The position numbers were made by a program, and so were the translations under genes. Under the pieces are notes generated by a model that saw only the letters and a list, made by a program, of their open reading frames with translations, did no database searches and was not told the origin of the DNA. Positions 34,636 through 42,831 of a DNA stretch of 64,000 nucleotides are shown here, one piece after another. The DNA is from Candidatus Zhuqueibacterota bacterium (GTDB taxonomy: Bacteria; Zhuqueibacterota; Zhuqueibacteria; Zhuqueibacterales; Zhuqueibacteraceae), in assembly GCA_022616415.1 (NCBI GenBank), contig JAKEEU010000131.1, forward strand, positions 89,671 through 153,670, read 5' to 3'. Each line of letters begins with the position of its first letter. The first letter of the stretch is position 1.

Positions 34636-35427
34636 TTATGCAAGAGAAACGAGAAAATTTTGCAAGATCGCGTTTACCTCGGAGGCATTTTCCAAGCTCG
34701 CCAGGTGCCCGGCCTTCGATATCAAGCGCAATTGCGCGTTGGGAATCGCCCGTGCCATCGCTTCTGCTTCCTGGGTGGGAATGATGAGATCGCCCGTGCC
34801 GGCAATCACCAAAGTCGGCGCCGCAATCTTGGGCAGCAAATCCACCGAGCTTGGCCGCGCGGCCATTCCGCGCAGCGCGCCGGCCATGCCGTAGATCGAA
34901 GTCGCCAGCATGATTTGCCGCACTTGAGCGACGAGATCGGGTCGGGAAGAAGTGGTGGCGGCAGCCAACATTTTCGGCAACATTTGCTCAGCCACGGCGG
35001 CAGCGCCCTCACGCTCGGCGCGTTGCGCGAGATTTTCGCGGCTGGCCTTGCCTTCCTCCGAATCAGCTCCCGCACGCGTGCAAAAGAGCACGAGGCCGCG
35101 CACTTTCTGCGTGTAACGGCGATAGAAGTCGAAACTGATGTAACCGCCCATCGAATGGCCGACCAAAACGACCGGGCCACATTGGCGCGCTTCGAGCAGC
35201 GCCTCGAGATCGTTGGCAAAAATATTCATGTCATAAACGCCATCCGGAGCTTCACTCTCGCCATGGCCGCGCAAATCCGGCGCAATGACGCGAAAATATT
35301 TTGACAGCGCTTCAATTTGCGGCTGCCAAATGGCGCGGCTCAACGGAAACCCATGGACTAATAAAATGGGCTGTCCCTGCCCTTCGTCGACGAAAGAGAG
35401 ACGGGTATCGTTAATATTGGCAATCAT
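34636..35427 (-). CDS. alpha/beta-fold hydrolase
   Basis: 263 residues: ILLVHGFPLSRAIWQPQIEAL, DLRGHGESEAPDG, nucleophile VGHSMGGYISFD, acidic residue in VIAGTGDLIIPTQEA, His in ISKAGHLASLENA. All of Ser-Asp-His triad is present. Typical soluble esterase/haloperoxidase-like hydrolase of unknown substrate. ATG 35427. Confidence 0.9.
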   Translation of the reverse strand: MIANINDTRLSFVDEGQGQPILLVHGFPLSRAIWQPQIEALSKYFRVIAPDLRGHGESEAPDGVYDMNIFANDLEALLEARQCGPVVLVGHSMGGYISFDFYRRYTQKVRGLVLFCTRAGADSEEGKASRENLAQRAEREGAAAVAEQMLPKMLAAATTSSRPDLVAQVRQIMLATSIYGMAGALRGMAARPSSVDLLPKIAAPTLVIAGTGDLIIPTQEAEAMARAIPNAQLRLISKAGHLASLENASEVNAILQNFLVSLA

Positions 35428-35498
35428 TTTTCCTCTATTTTTCTTACGGCGTTTTTCGTGTGTTTCGCGGGCACAAGCTCTAATTTGACTATGTAGGT

Positions 35499-36059
35499 TT
35501 AAAAAAGCAGTTGCAATTGCATCTCGTGATCATTCTGCTCCAAGCTTCGTCGCGCCAGTTGATGAATCTGCTCTTCCAGCCAGGCAATATACAGCCGATG
35601 CGTGGCGCGTTTTTCGATGGCAGCGATGCACAGCGCGCGCACGGCTTTGGCGTAGTGCAGCCAGTGCTCCCGCACGGCCGGCGGCAGCTTGAGATAGGTC
35701 GGCGCGTCGTCACAGAACAGCTCGCTGCGCGCCAAAGTCCAAATATCACACGGCTTTTCGCCGCTGGGAATGCGCCCAGTAAAAATCTCGCGATCGTACT
35801 GGCAATGCGACAAGCCTTGCACCAAATGCGTCAGCTCGTGGCCGATTGTGTTGTACGACAGTTTCCGCACCTTCAGGCGAATCGTCAATTCCGCTTCCGC
35901 ATGGCGAGGCACGAGCGCGCTGCCGAGGTGCGCGCGCGTATAACCGACGGTCAGGGTTTTGCCGTGCAATTCCGGAAAAAGCCGCAGAGCCGTTTGCAAC
36001 ATAAAGCGCGCCCGTCGCGTCAGGCGCTTTTTCATCAATGGAGTGAAACGAAGGGGCAT
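35499..36059 (-). CDS. SprT-like zinc metallopeptidase-fold protein
   Basis: Contains NTIGHELTHLVQG, the HExxH zinc signature in the SprT arrangement, flanked by RLKVRKLSY and EKPCDIWTLARSELFCDD. The longest frame begins at GTG 36143, but a plus-strand promoter for the divergent gene at 36156 lies within that extension, so ATG 36059 is preferred, giving about 186 aa. Function of such proteins ranges from DNA-protein crosslink repair proteases to unknown. Confidence 0.65.
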   Translation of the reverse strand: MPLRFTPLMKKRLTRRARFMLQTALRLFPELHGKTLTVGYTRAHLGSALVPRHAEAELTIRLKVRKLSYNTIGHELTHLVQGLSHCQYDREIFTGRIPSGEKPCDIWTLARSELFCDDAPTYLKLPPAVREHWLHYAKAVRALCIAAIEKRATHRLYIAWLEEQIHQLARRSLEQNDHEMQLQLLF

Positions 36060-36077
36060 TCGCCGGTATTTTTTTGC

Positions 36078-36106
36078 TTGACGTTTACTGAAACGCTTTT
36101 TATCTT
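36078..36106 (+). promoter_or_regulatory. sigma-70-type promoter for 36156
   Basis: TTGACG (36078-36083), 17-base spacer, TATCTT (36101-36106): close to the consensus with ideal spacing. It would start transcription about 36113, in front of the ATG at 36156. Confidence 0.5.
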
Positions 36107-36155
36107 GCAAATCTCGACTAAAATCAATCGGACTCTTACTCACACAGGTTAAATC

Positions 36156-36470
36156 ATGCCACGTTATAAAATCATCGGCCTCGAGCCAGCCGTCGAAGAA
36201 CCGTTGCTCATCAGCGCCACCCTGCGCAACCAGCTCAACTATTTTGTCACCAACAAATCGCCGGAAGACGAAGCGCGTCTGGCGCCGAATGAATTCAAAA
36301 TCGATCTGCTCGACGTCGCGCGTTGGGCCGAGAGCGGCACGATTCGCATGGTCTCACCGTTGGATAGCAGCCATTTTGCCGAAGCCGAGCTGAGCTTCGA
36401 GCAGCTCGACTTTCTCGATTGGCTGCTCGCCGGCCAAATCAAGCGTTTTCGGGTTGAGGAGACCGTTTAA
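36156..36470 (+). CDS. hypothetical protein, 104 aa
   Basis: A small acidic soluble protein (MPRYKIIGLEPAVEEPLLIS..., AEAELSFEQLDFLDWLLAGQIKRFRVE). No recognised family. Has its own promoter on the plus strand (36078-36106). Confidence 0.6.
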   Translation: MPRYKIIGLEPAVEEPLLISATLRNQLNYFVTNKSPEDEARLAPNEFKIDLLDVARWAESGTIRMVSPLDSSHFAEAELSFEQLDFLDWLLAGQIKRFRVEETV

Positions 36471-36652
36471 TCGCGTCAACTTTTTAAACGCGATCAAGCG
36501 CATGCCAGTTACACTGTTACGTTGATTTTTGTAGCTATAGTAATAGCAAAAATTCGTATTTGAACAGCCGCGCACAAGGGTCGGAGGAACTACAAAATTC
36601 CTGGTTACAGGGCCCTGGCAACCAGCCACAAGCAACAAACAAGCGAGCGGAT

Positions 36653-37141
36653 TCACTGATCCAGCGCTTCGACCACGGTTTTGAGGTTCATGAAGATCAA
36701 GCCCTTCATCTCCTCGCGAAGGCCGGGGTTCTCATCATCATCCATTTCAAAGAGCGCTTCGACGGCGTAACGCAGCACGTTGATTTGGTTGTGCCCTTTA
36801 AAAATTTGCTCGACGGCGTCTTCAAAATCCTCCGGCGATTCGCCCATGAGATACTCGGCCATTTGGTCGGTGCGCTCGATGAACCGATCCAGCCGCTTCT
36901 CACCAATGCGCTTGGGCCGAGGCGTGCCCTGCCGCATCATCTCCCAAATCGTAATGCCGAGATAAAGCAGGAATTCGCGCTCATCCTGGTTCAAGACTTC
37001 GTAGTCCGCCGCCATCAGAAAGGCCAGGATTTCCGGCTGCTCTTTCTCCAGGCGCTTGACTACTTGCGGCACCTCATCCAAAGGCATGCGCGTCATTTTC
37101 TTCCAGGTGCGCTCGACGATTTTTTCGGAGAGAGTTTGCAT
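36653..37141 (-). CDS. hypothetical helical protein, 162 aa
   Basis: Start ATG 37141 with GAAGAGG site. All-helical and acidic: EKIVERTWKKM, EILAFLMAADYEVLNQDEREFLLYLGITIWEMM, FIERTDQMAEYLMGESPEDFEDAVEQIFKGHNQ. No family recognised. Confidence 0.65.
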   Translation of the reverse strand: MQTLSEKIVERTWKKMTRMPLDEVPQVVKRLEKEQPEILAFLMAADYEVLNQDEREFLLYLGITIWEMMRQGTPRPKRIGEKRLDRFIERTDQMAEYLMGESPEDFEDAVEQIFKGHNQINVLRYAVEALFEMDDDENPGLREEMKGLIFMNLKTVVEALDQ

Positions 37142-37188
37142 ACCAGCCTCTTCAAAGTGAAATTTTTGCTTTTGGGGCAAAAAATTTC

Positions 37189-37243
37189 AACCGCGAATGC
37201 GCGCGAATAGACGCGAATTTTTTATTTGCGTTCATTCGCGGTT
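37189..37243. repeat. inverted repeat of the GCGAATATGCGC family (copy 2)
   Basis: Perfect 11-bp arms AACCGCGAATG (37189-37199) and CATTCGCGGTT (37233-37243), with further GCGAAT words inside. Related to 32063-32092. Confidence 0.65.
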
Positions 37244-37412
37244 TAAAAACTTTTTGGTTCCAGTTTGCCTGGATTTGGCTCTCGTGGGTTAACCCGTTTC
37301 AACCACTTTCTTCCACGCCGCTTCGAGCTCTTTGTCGGTGAGGTCCGGAAAAAGAATGAAGGCCAATTTCTTGGCATTCTCGAGGGCAATATCCAACGCC
37401 TGTTTGTAATCA

Positions 37413-38510
37413 TTACAACGGCATGAACGATAGATTGAAAGCGCGCTCGACGAACCAGCCCAAGCCAAAAAGCAAAATCACGGAGGAAAAAGCGAACACG
37501 ACCCGGCGCTGGAATTTCCTTTTGGCCAACCACAGCGTCAGCGGGAAAAAGACGGCGACGATGCAAAGCTGGCCGATCTCGACGCCGGCGTTGAAGGCGA
37601 GCAGCGACGGCACCAAACCGGTGGCCGGCAGGCCGAGATCGCGCAACACATTGGCAAAGCCGAACCCGTGTACGAGGCCAAAAATAAATGTGAGAATCCA
37701 GCGATGGTCGGCTTGGGCAATCACAAAATTCTCGGCGGCGACGTAGGCGATGCTCAAAGCGATGCCGGATTCGATGATGGTCGAGGGCAGCTTCAAAATC
37801 TCGAGCGCGGCCAGAATCAAAGTAATACTGTGCGCGACGGTGAAGGCGGTCACAATTTTGACCAGGCTGGCGAGGCGGCCGCCGATTACGATCAAGGCAA
37901 AGAGAAACATGATGTGATCGTAGCCGAGGAAAATATGCTCGATGCCGAGCTTGGTGAACTCGCCGATCTGGCCGAGCAGCGAAACCTTGCCGCCGATGGC
38001 AAAGCGCTGGCGCGGACTTTCGCTTGAAAACACCGCCTGCTGGATTTGCCCGCCGGCCACGATTTTAGCGAGATTTTTGTGCTGCGCGCCGAACTTTTCG
38101 AAGAAGCCGATATTTAGGGAAATTTCGGCGGGCAAGCCGTTCAGCTTTTGGGCAAAACTAAAGTTAATGAAAACGTTGCCGAAATCATCCTGAGTGAATC
38201 CGCCGGGCCGCCGCTCCAACTCGGCCGGCGAAAAGTTGACGGCTAAAGCGACGTGCTGTTCGACGTAATCATAGATCGCGGGCATCGCCGCGAGCAGCTC
38301 GTCGCGCGTGATATTTTCATCCTGATCGGCATCGAGTGTGATTTTTCGTTTCAGGTCGGAGATATCGAAAGTGAAAACGACTTGCAGGCTGTCGGGGGTG
38401 ACGACGATTGCCGTATAACTGGAGTTCAAATCGTGGGCGCCGGCCGGAGCCGCGGCGAAGATGGCGCCGGCCAGCAGCGGAAAAAATATAAGCTTCCCCG
38501 CGCGCGGCAT
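37413..38510 (-). CDS. HupE/UreJ-like membrane protein with N-terminal extracytoplasmic domain
   Basis: With ATG 38510 the protein starts with a signal peptide (MPRAGKLIFFPLLAGAIFAAAPAGA), a periplasmic domain of about 150 residues, and a C-terminal HupE/UreJ_2-type membrane domain: GIEHIFLGYDHIMFLFALIV, AFTVAHSITLILAAL, LTFIFGLVHGFGFANVL, FNAGVEIGQLCIVAVFF. The His/Asp pattern in the helices is that of metal-ion permeases (nickel/cobalt). ATG 38651 is possible for a longer form but lacks a signal sequence. Confidence 0.7.
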   Translation of the reverse strand: MPRAGKLIFFPLLAGAIFAAAPAGAHDLNSSYTAIVVTPDSLQVVFTFDISDLKRKITLDADQDENITRDELLAAMPAIYDYVEQHVALAVNFSPAELERRPGGFTQDDFGNVFINFSFAQKLNGLPAEISLNIGFFEKFGAQHKNLAKIVAGGQIQQAVFSSESPRQRFAIGGKVSLLGQIGEFTKLGIEHIFLGYDHIMFLFALIVIGGRLASLVKIVTAFTVAHSITLILAALEILKLPSTIIESGIALSIAYVAAENFVIAQADHRWILTFIFGLVHGFGFANVLRDLGLPATGLVPSLLAFNAGVEIGQLCIVAVFFPLTLWLAKRKFQRRVVFAFSSVILLFGLGWFVERAFNLSFMPL

Positions 38511-39150
38511 CGGCCTGATCCGCCAAATGTCCGTTGCTCGAATCACTTTGCCTTTCGTCGTTAAAAAAATGGCATCCCTTTGCCACGGGCGCGATTCCGG
38601 TTCCTCTAATACCTCGACGTCATCGCCACTTCCGTTCCGAGTTAGCGTCACGATTCCGTAGATTACGCCGCCTCAAGACGAGACCCAATAGCCGCAGGGA
38701 TGCCTTTTTACAAACTCAGTGATTTTGCTTTGTCAACTTCTTCAAAAATAAAATAACAAAGATCGAGCGCAATGTCAAGCAAAATTAAAACAGAAGAATC
38801 TCTTTTCCCGCGCTGTTCACTTCGTGCGCAACATTGAATATCCCCTTCACACCTGGCTTTCTCGTCCTCTCATTTCAAACCAGACGATTCAACCCAACTT
38901 CATGTTTACGCGAGCTTGTCCTGGGTTTCTTGTTCATGGCATGTCCATTGCGTGAGATTCAGAATGGTCAATCGACGCCTGAAGGCGTAACTACGAACCT
39001 CTTACGTTTGTAGTGTCGCCTTTAGGCGTGAGAAGTGTGGATTAGCACAAAACTCTGTCGCCTGATCGAAGCATCTACTCAAGCCAAACACCGACGCCTG
39101 AAGGCGTAACTACGAGCACGAGGCGTTACTACGAAATAAGGAGATCACTG
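38511..39150. repeat. intergenic with CGCCTGAAGGCG repeats
   Basis: About 640 bases. CGACGCCTGAAGGCGTAACT + ACGA occurs at 38973-38996 and 39092-39115, with an inverted relative (TCGCCTTTAGGCGTGAG, about 39015-39031) between. The part before 38900 could be the 5' part of a longer HupE-like gene frame or leader; nothing else seen. Confidence 0.6.
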
Positions 39151-39846
39151 ATGCCTGCTTCCATTCAATCCGAGCGCCGGCGCCAAAATTTCTTGATGAC
39201 GTTCGAGGCGCACACCGTGGCCTGGCTCTGCAGTCGGATGCCGTGTTGGGTAACCTCCAATCACTTGACTGCTTTGGGCATTGCCGGCGCCGGCTTGGTT
39301 TTCATCGCGCTGCTTTTGGGCCGGGGCGAGCGTTGGTGGCTGCTCGCCGGAATCGTCGGGCTGGCGATTCATTGGTTCGGTGATTCGCTCGACGGACGTC
39401 TGGCCTATTATCGCGGCAAGCCGCGCAAGTGGTACGGCTTCGTTCTCGATGTGATGGCGGACTGGATTTCATTATGCCTCATGAGCGCCGGCTTTGCCGT
39501 GTATTTTGCGCGATATAAATTCGTGCCGATCATTTTCATGGCGGCTTACGGCGCCGGTATGCTCATCGCCGCCACCCGCTACAAAATCACCGGCCATTAC
39601 CGCATCGACAGCGGGAAATTCGGCCCCACTGAAATGCGGCTCGTCATCGCGATGATCCTGCTCCTCGAAATTTTCATCCCACAAAGTGCAATCATCTTTG
39701 GCAGCCTCGCGACTTTGATGATGCTCGCAAGTGACGTGATCGAATTTCGACGACTTTTGCGAATTGCGGATCGTCGCGATCGTGCTGAAAAGAACGAACA
39801 GCGGCAGCGAAGCACAGCCAAGAAATCGTTCGTTCTTTTTAGTTGA
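39151..39846 (+). CDS. CDP-alcohol phosphatidyltransferase-family membrane protein
   Basis: 231 residues, multiple helices. The CDP-alcohol phosphatidyltransferase motif reads GDSLDGRLAYYRGKPRKW then GFVLDVMADW: D-x2-DG-x2-A then ~9 residues-G-x3-D-x3-D, but the conserved Arg after Ala is Tyr here. Catalyses transfer of a phosphoalcohol from CDP-alcohol; the substrate is unknown. ATG 39151 has an AAGGAG site. Confidence 0.8.
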   Translation: MPASIQSERRRQNFLMTFEAHTVAWLCSRMPCWVTSNHLTALGIAGAGLVFIALLLGRGERWWLLAGIVGLAIHWFGDSLDGRLAYYRGKPRKWYGFVLDVMADWISLCLMSAGFAVYFARYKFVPIIFMAAYGAGMLIAATRYKITGHYRIDSGKFGPTEMRLVIAMILLLEIFIPQSAIIFGSLATLMMLASDVIEFRRLLRIADRRDRAEKNEQRQRSTAKKSFVLFS

Positions 39847-39880
39847 ATCTTTTTCAATTACAAACAGAGCAAGTTTTTCT

Positions 39881-39949
39881 CCCACGGAAATCGAACTCTC
39901 ACGGAATTGAAATCAAAAAATACTTCTGTGGGAGTTCCAATTCCGTGGG
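39881..39949. repeat. 26-bp imperfect inverted repeat with CCCACGGAATT words
   Basis: Left arm 39881-39906, right arm 39924-39949, 4 mismatches. Lies just after 39846 and before the sorting-domain gene; may serve as a bidirectional terminator. Confidence 0.7.
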
Positions 39950-40010
39950 CGAATTTCCTTGTCGGTTTGAGGTGGAGCTTCGCTGGATAGTTACAAATAT
40001 CTCGACCACT

Positions 40011-40055
40011 GCTGGTTGCTTGTATACCGGCTTTATTCAGGAACCAGCAACCAGC
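40011..40055. repeat. GCTGGTTGCT/AGCAACCAGC inverted repeat
   Basis: Perfect 10-bp arms 40011-40020 and 40046-40055 with a looser inner match. It directly touches the stop codon of the gene at 40055-42523 and belongs to the dispersed CAGCAACCAGC word family. Confidence 0.6.
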
Positions 40056-42523
40056 TAAAACACCAGCATCTTCCGCACCGCCGCAAATTTATCCGCTTCC
40101 ATTCGATAAAAATAAATTCCGGCCGGAAGGGCACCGGCGCTCCATTTTATTTCGTGGCGGCCGGCTTGATAGCGCTCATTTGCCAACGTTGCAATCAGGC
40201 GGCCGGTGACATCATAAACCGCAATTTTGATGTGGCTGGTTTTCGGCAAATCGAAGCTGATTTGCGTCAATGGATTGTTCGTGGCGCGATTCAAACCGCT
40301 TCCGCCCGCTCGAATGGGATTCGGGTAGCTGTCATACAGATGGAATTGTTGCGGCAGATTTTGCTCGGCGCGTTCTTCGACTGCGGTGGTCAGATAAGCG
40401 ATACGGCTGCGGACAAACGCTCCGACCTCAGCCGGTTCAAAAGTTTGTGTTTGCGAATTTAAAAAGTAATTGTGCCCGCCAAAGCGAGTCCCCTCGTCAA
40501 GTAGCACGACGCCATTGCCGTTGCTGCCCGTATAGTCGATTTTCACGAGAAAATCACCGGTCAAATTTTGGGCGCCGCTCAAATCAAATTGATGAAGATT
40601 AAAGTCGCCGCCTGGAATTGGCTCAACGCGATCGAGCAGAACGGCCGCAAAAGTCGTTGGCGTTGCCGCGGTGCCGATCATCACACGCAACTGATCGGCC
40701 TGCGTGGCTGATCGATTGGCGAATGCAATGAACACCGTTTGCAGCTCGTAAGAGGTAAGCGCGGCAACATCCGTTTTTGGCGTGAAGTGCACGATCCAGC
40801 TCACCAGGGATATAAGTGCCGCCGGATTGTAGCGGTCGTCATAACCCAAAACAGCGAGGCCCGGCGGCGTCACTTGAATGGGCGCATCGATATCGCGCGT
40901 GCTCAAAGAATCATTGGAGCGATCTTCGTCGGATGGCAGATTGGTAAACAAGGTCAAATGATAATCACCCGCAGCCGGCGGCGTCCAACTGAATTCACGG
41001 ACGGTCGAGGCGCCACTGGCCAACGGGAAAAGCGGTGGTATCGGTGTTTGCGGATTGCTATCGATCTGATACCACAGCGGCACCGTGGTTTGATCGGCAA
41101 TCCCGATATTGGCGACTTCCACAAGGGTTCTGGTGGGCAGGCCCGCGATATTCGGAAATGCGACGTCGAGATCGATCGTCGTGACGTCATTGGGCAAGCC
41201 GCTGACGCCGACGAGAACCGGATCATCGAGAAAGAAGCCGATGTTATTGACGCTATAATCAGAAGCGAATTGCCACCGGAACTGCACCGTATCACCGGCC
41301 ATGTCCGTGACGTCGAAGGGGCTGGAATAGGAGCCTTCAAATGGAATCCACCCATTATTGCTGTTGCCGACAAAGACAAAACCGGTTGGATTCGTCCAGG
41401 TTTTGCCGCCGTCGTTTGAAACGTCGATGCGAAAGAAGTCAAACTTAGTCTGGCTGGCAAACTCCATGTTGTAAAAATGCTGAAAATCAAGAAAAATACG
41501 AAACCATCTGGCGCCATTATCGCCGGTTGCCGGAATAAAAACTTTCGGTGAGATCAAGTAGTTCGAAATATAATTGGGATATTGGCCGGTGGCGTCATCG
41601 CCGCACCACCAACTGTGCGTCGGACTGTTGGCACGCGTCGTGACTTGATGCCAATACAAATTGGGGGTCGGAAGCTTTGGACTCATGCTGGCGGGCGAGG
41701 TATCGCCGCCGTCGTCAGAGAATATCGTGTTCGTTCCATCGGCGACTTTAATGTTATCGAGGCGCCAGCCGAAAAGGGTGTTGTCATCTTCCGTCGCGAA
41801 ACCAGGATCCGCACCCAATTCAAAACGAATAACGACCTTTCTTCCGGCGTAGGCCGATAGATTAAAAGTGGCATCAACCCATCCCGGGCTTTTCCCGACC
41901 CAACCTGGTGCATTGAAGCCATAAGTGCGATAAAATCCAAACAGGCTGTTACGGGGATAACCGCCGTTGGGCGCGAGAGTAGTAAATGTATTTCCGCCAT
42001 CCGTCGAGATTCTTGCCGCTACGCCATCCCAACCATCGAGCTGAGGAAGAAACTGTGAAGCGCCATCCGGGCTTTCAACGGCAAAACTATGCTTGATCGT
42101 CAAGACCGGCGTCGTTGTGCCGGTCAGGTCGATCTCCGGAGAGACCAAAAGCTGAAACCAATCATTGTCATATCCGTTGAGGACTGAGTCAGCGCACCAG
42201 TAATAAGAACCCGTGCTGCCCGCGACGCTCCGGTTGCTGCGATGCCAATAGGTCTGCCGGTCGAATCCGTTTTCGACGGTCCAGCCGTTTATCCCATTTT
42301 CAAAATCTTCCTGCCAGATGATTTCGGTGGCGGTAGGAGCGGCAGGCGCCATTTTCTGCAGTGCAGCTCTCTTGCTCTGGGCTTTCAATGGAACTGTATA
42401 TTGAGAATCCGACCGGCGCGCCGGCGCCACGGCTTTCTTCGCGCCACGGTCAGTGGCCAAGCCGGACGTCATAAAAGCGAACAAGAGAACAAACGGCGTC
42501 GTTTGCTGTAAAAATTTTTTCAT
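40055..42523 (-). CDS. large secreted protein (immune inhibitor A/MAM-like) with type A sorting domain
   Basis: 822 residues with signal peptide (KFLQQTTPFVLLFAFMTSGLA). Two jelly-roll/MAM-like segments follow: DFENGINGWTVEN...SYYWCADSV...GWRLDNIKVADGTNT, and ...STSWWCGDDATGQYPNYISNYLISPKVFI, each of the kind in immune inhibitor A-type and choice-of-anchor proteins. The middle has Ig-like/CARDB domains (EVANIGIADQTTVPLWY). C-terminal sorting domain from YDSYPNPIRAGG to VRKMLVF. Secreted via T9SS-like export is inferred from the tail. Confidence 0.8.
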   Translation of the reverse strand: MKKFLQQTTPFVLLFAFMTSGLATDRGAKKAVAPARRSDSQYTVPLKAQSKRAALQKMAPAAPTATEIIWQEDFENGINGWTVENGFDRQTYWHRSNRSVAGSTGSYYWCADSVLNGYDNDWFQLLVSPEIDLTGTTTPVLTIKHSFAVESPDGASQFLPQLDGWDGVAARISTDGGNTFTTLAPNGGYPRNSLFGFYRTYGFNAPGWVGKSPGWVDATFNLSAYAGRKVVIRFELGADPGFATEDDNTLFGWRLDNIKVADGTNTIFSDDGGDTSPASMSPKLPTPNLYWHQVTTRANSPTHSWWCGDDATGQYPNYISNYLISPKVFIPATGDNGARWFRIFLDFQHFYNMEFASQTKFDFFRIDVSNDGGKTWTNPTGFVFVGNSNNGWIPFEGSYSSPFDVTDMAGDTVQFRWQFASDYSVNNIGFFLDDPVLVGVSGLPNDVTTIDLDVAFPNIAGLPTRTLVEVANIGIADQTTVPLWYQIDSNPQTPIPPLFPLASGASTVREFSWTPPAAGDYHLTLFTNLPSDEDRSNDSLSTRDIDAPIQVTPPGLAVLGYDDRYNPAALISLVSWIVHFTPKTDVAALTSYELQTVFIAFANRSATQADQLRVMIGTAATPTTFAAVLLDRVEPIPGGDFNLHQFDLSGAQNLTGDFLVKIDYTGSNGNGVVLLDEGTRFGGHNYFLNSQTQTFEPAEVGAFVRSRIAYLTTAVEERAEQNLPQQFHLYDSYPNPIRAGGSGLNRATNNPLTQISFDLPKTSHIKIAVYDVTGRLIATLANERYQAGRHEIKWSAGALPAGIYFYRMEADKFAAVRKMLVF

Positions 42524-42588
42524 GGGACTCCCTTCTGTTGGTTATAACGTTTTTCATTTGGATGGATGGAAATTAACGTGGTCCCGAC

Positions 42589-42816
42589 CCCCTACGGGCG
42601 TAGCCTTGTGGGTCGCATTCAACGCGATTAATTCAGAATCTAAAAAGTACCCCACAAAGGGGTAGGACTACAAATTCCATTCATACATTTAAAAAGCGCT
42701 GTACGTGAGCCTGCTACTCCAAGCAATCATCTTTTTGGTTAATTGAGTTTCTCCGAGGCGCAGTTCGTAACACAGCCGGCCCGACTGTTCACAGTTTCCC
42801 AGACGGGCCGTCTGGG
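42589..42816. repeat. second copy of the CCCAGACGG hairpin and CCTACGGGCGTAG word
   Basis: CCCCTACGGGCGTAGCC (42589-42605) is the inverted match of 28850-28866, and CCCAGACGGGCCGTCTGGG (42798-42816) matches 28833-28851 exactly. The two copies are 13.9 kb apart. Confidence 0.7.
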
Positions 42817-42831
42817 TTACGAGGGCACGGG

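Noticed and set aside
34660..35304. 214-residue plus-strand ORF opposite the alpha/beta hydrolase
   Set aside because: Antisense shadow of a gene with clear catalytic motifs.
37290..37412. 40-codon open frame on the minus strand with coding look (DYKQALDIALENAKKLAF)
   Set aside because: No start codon or ribosome site; the frame is continuous with the HupE-like gene's antiparallel end, so it was not called.
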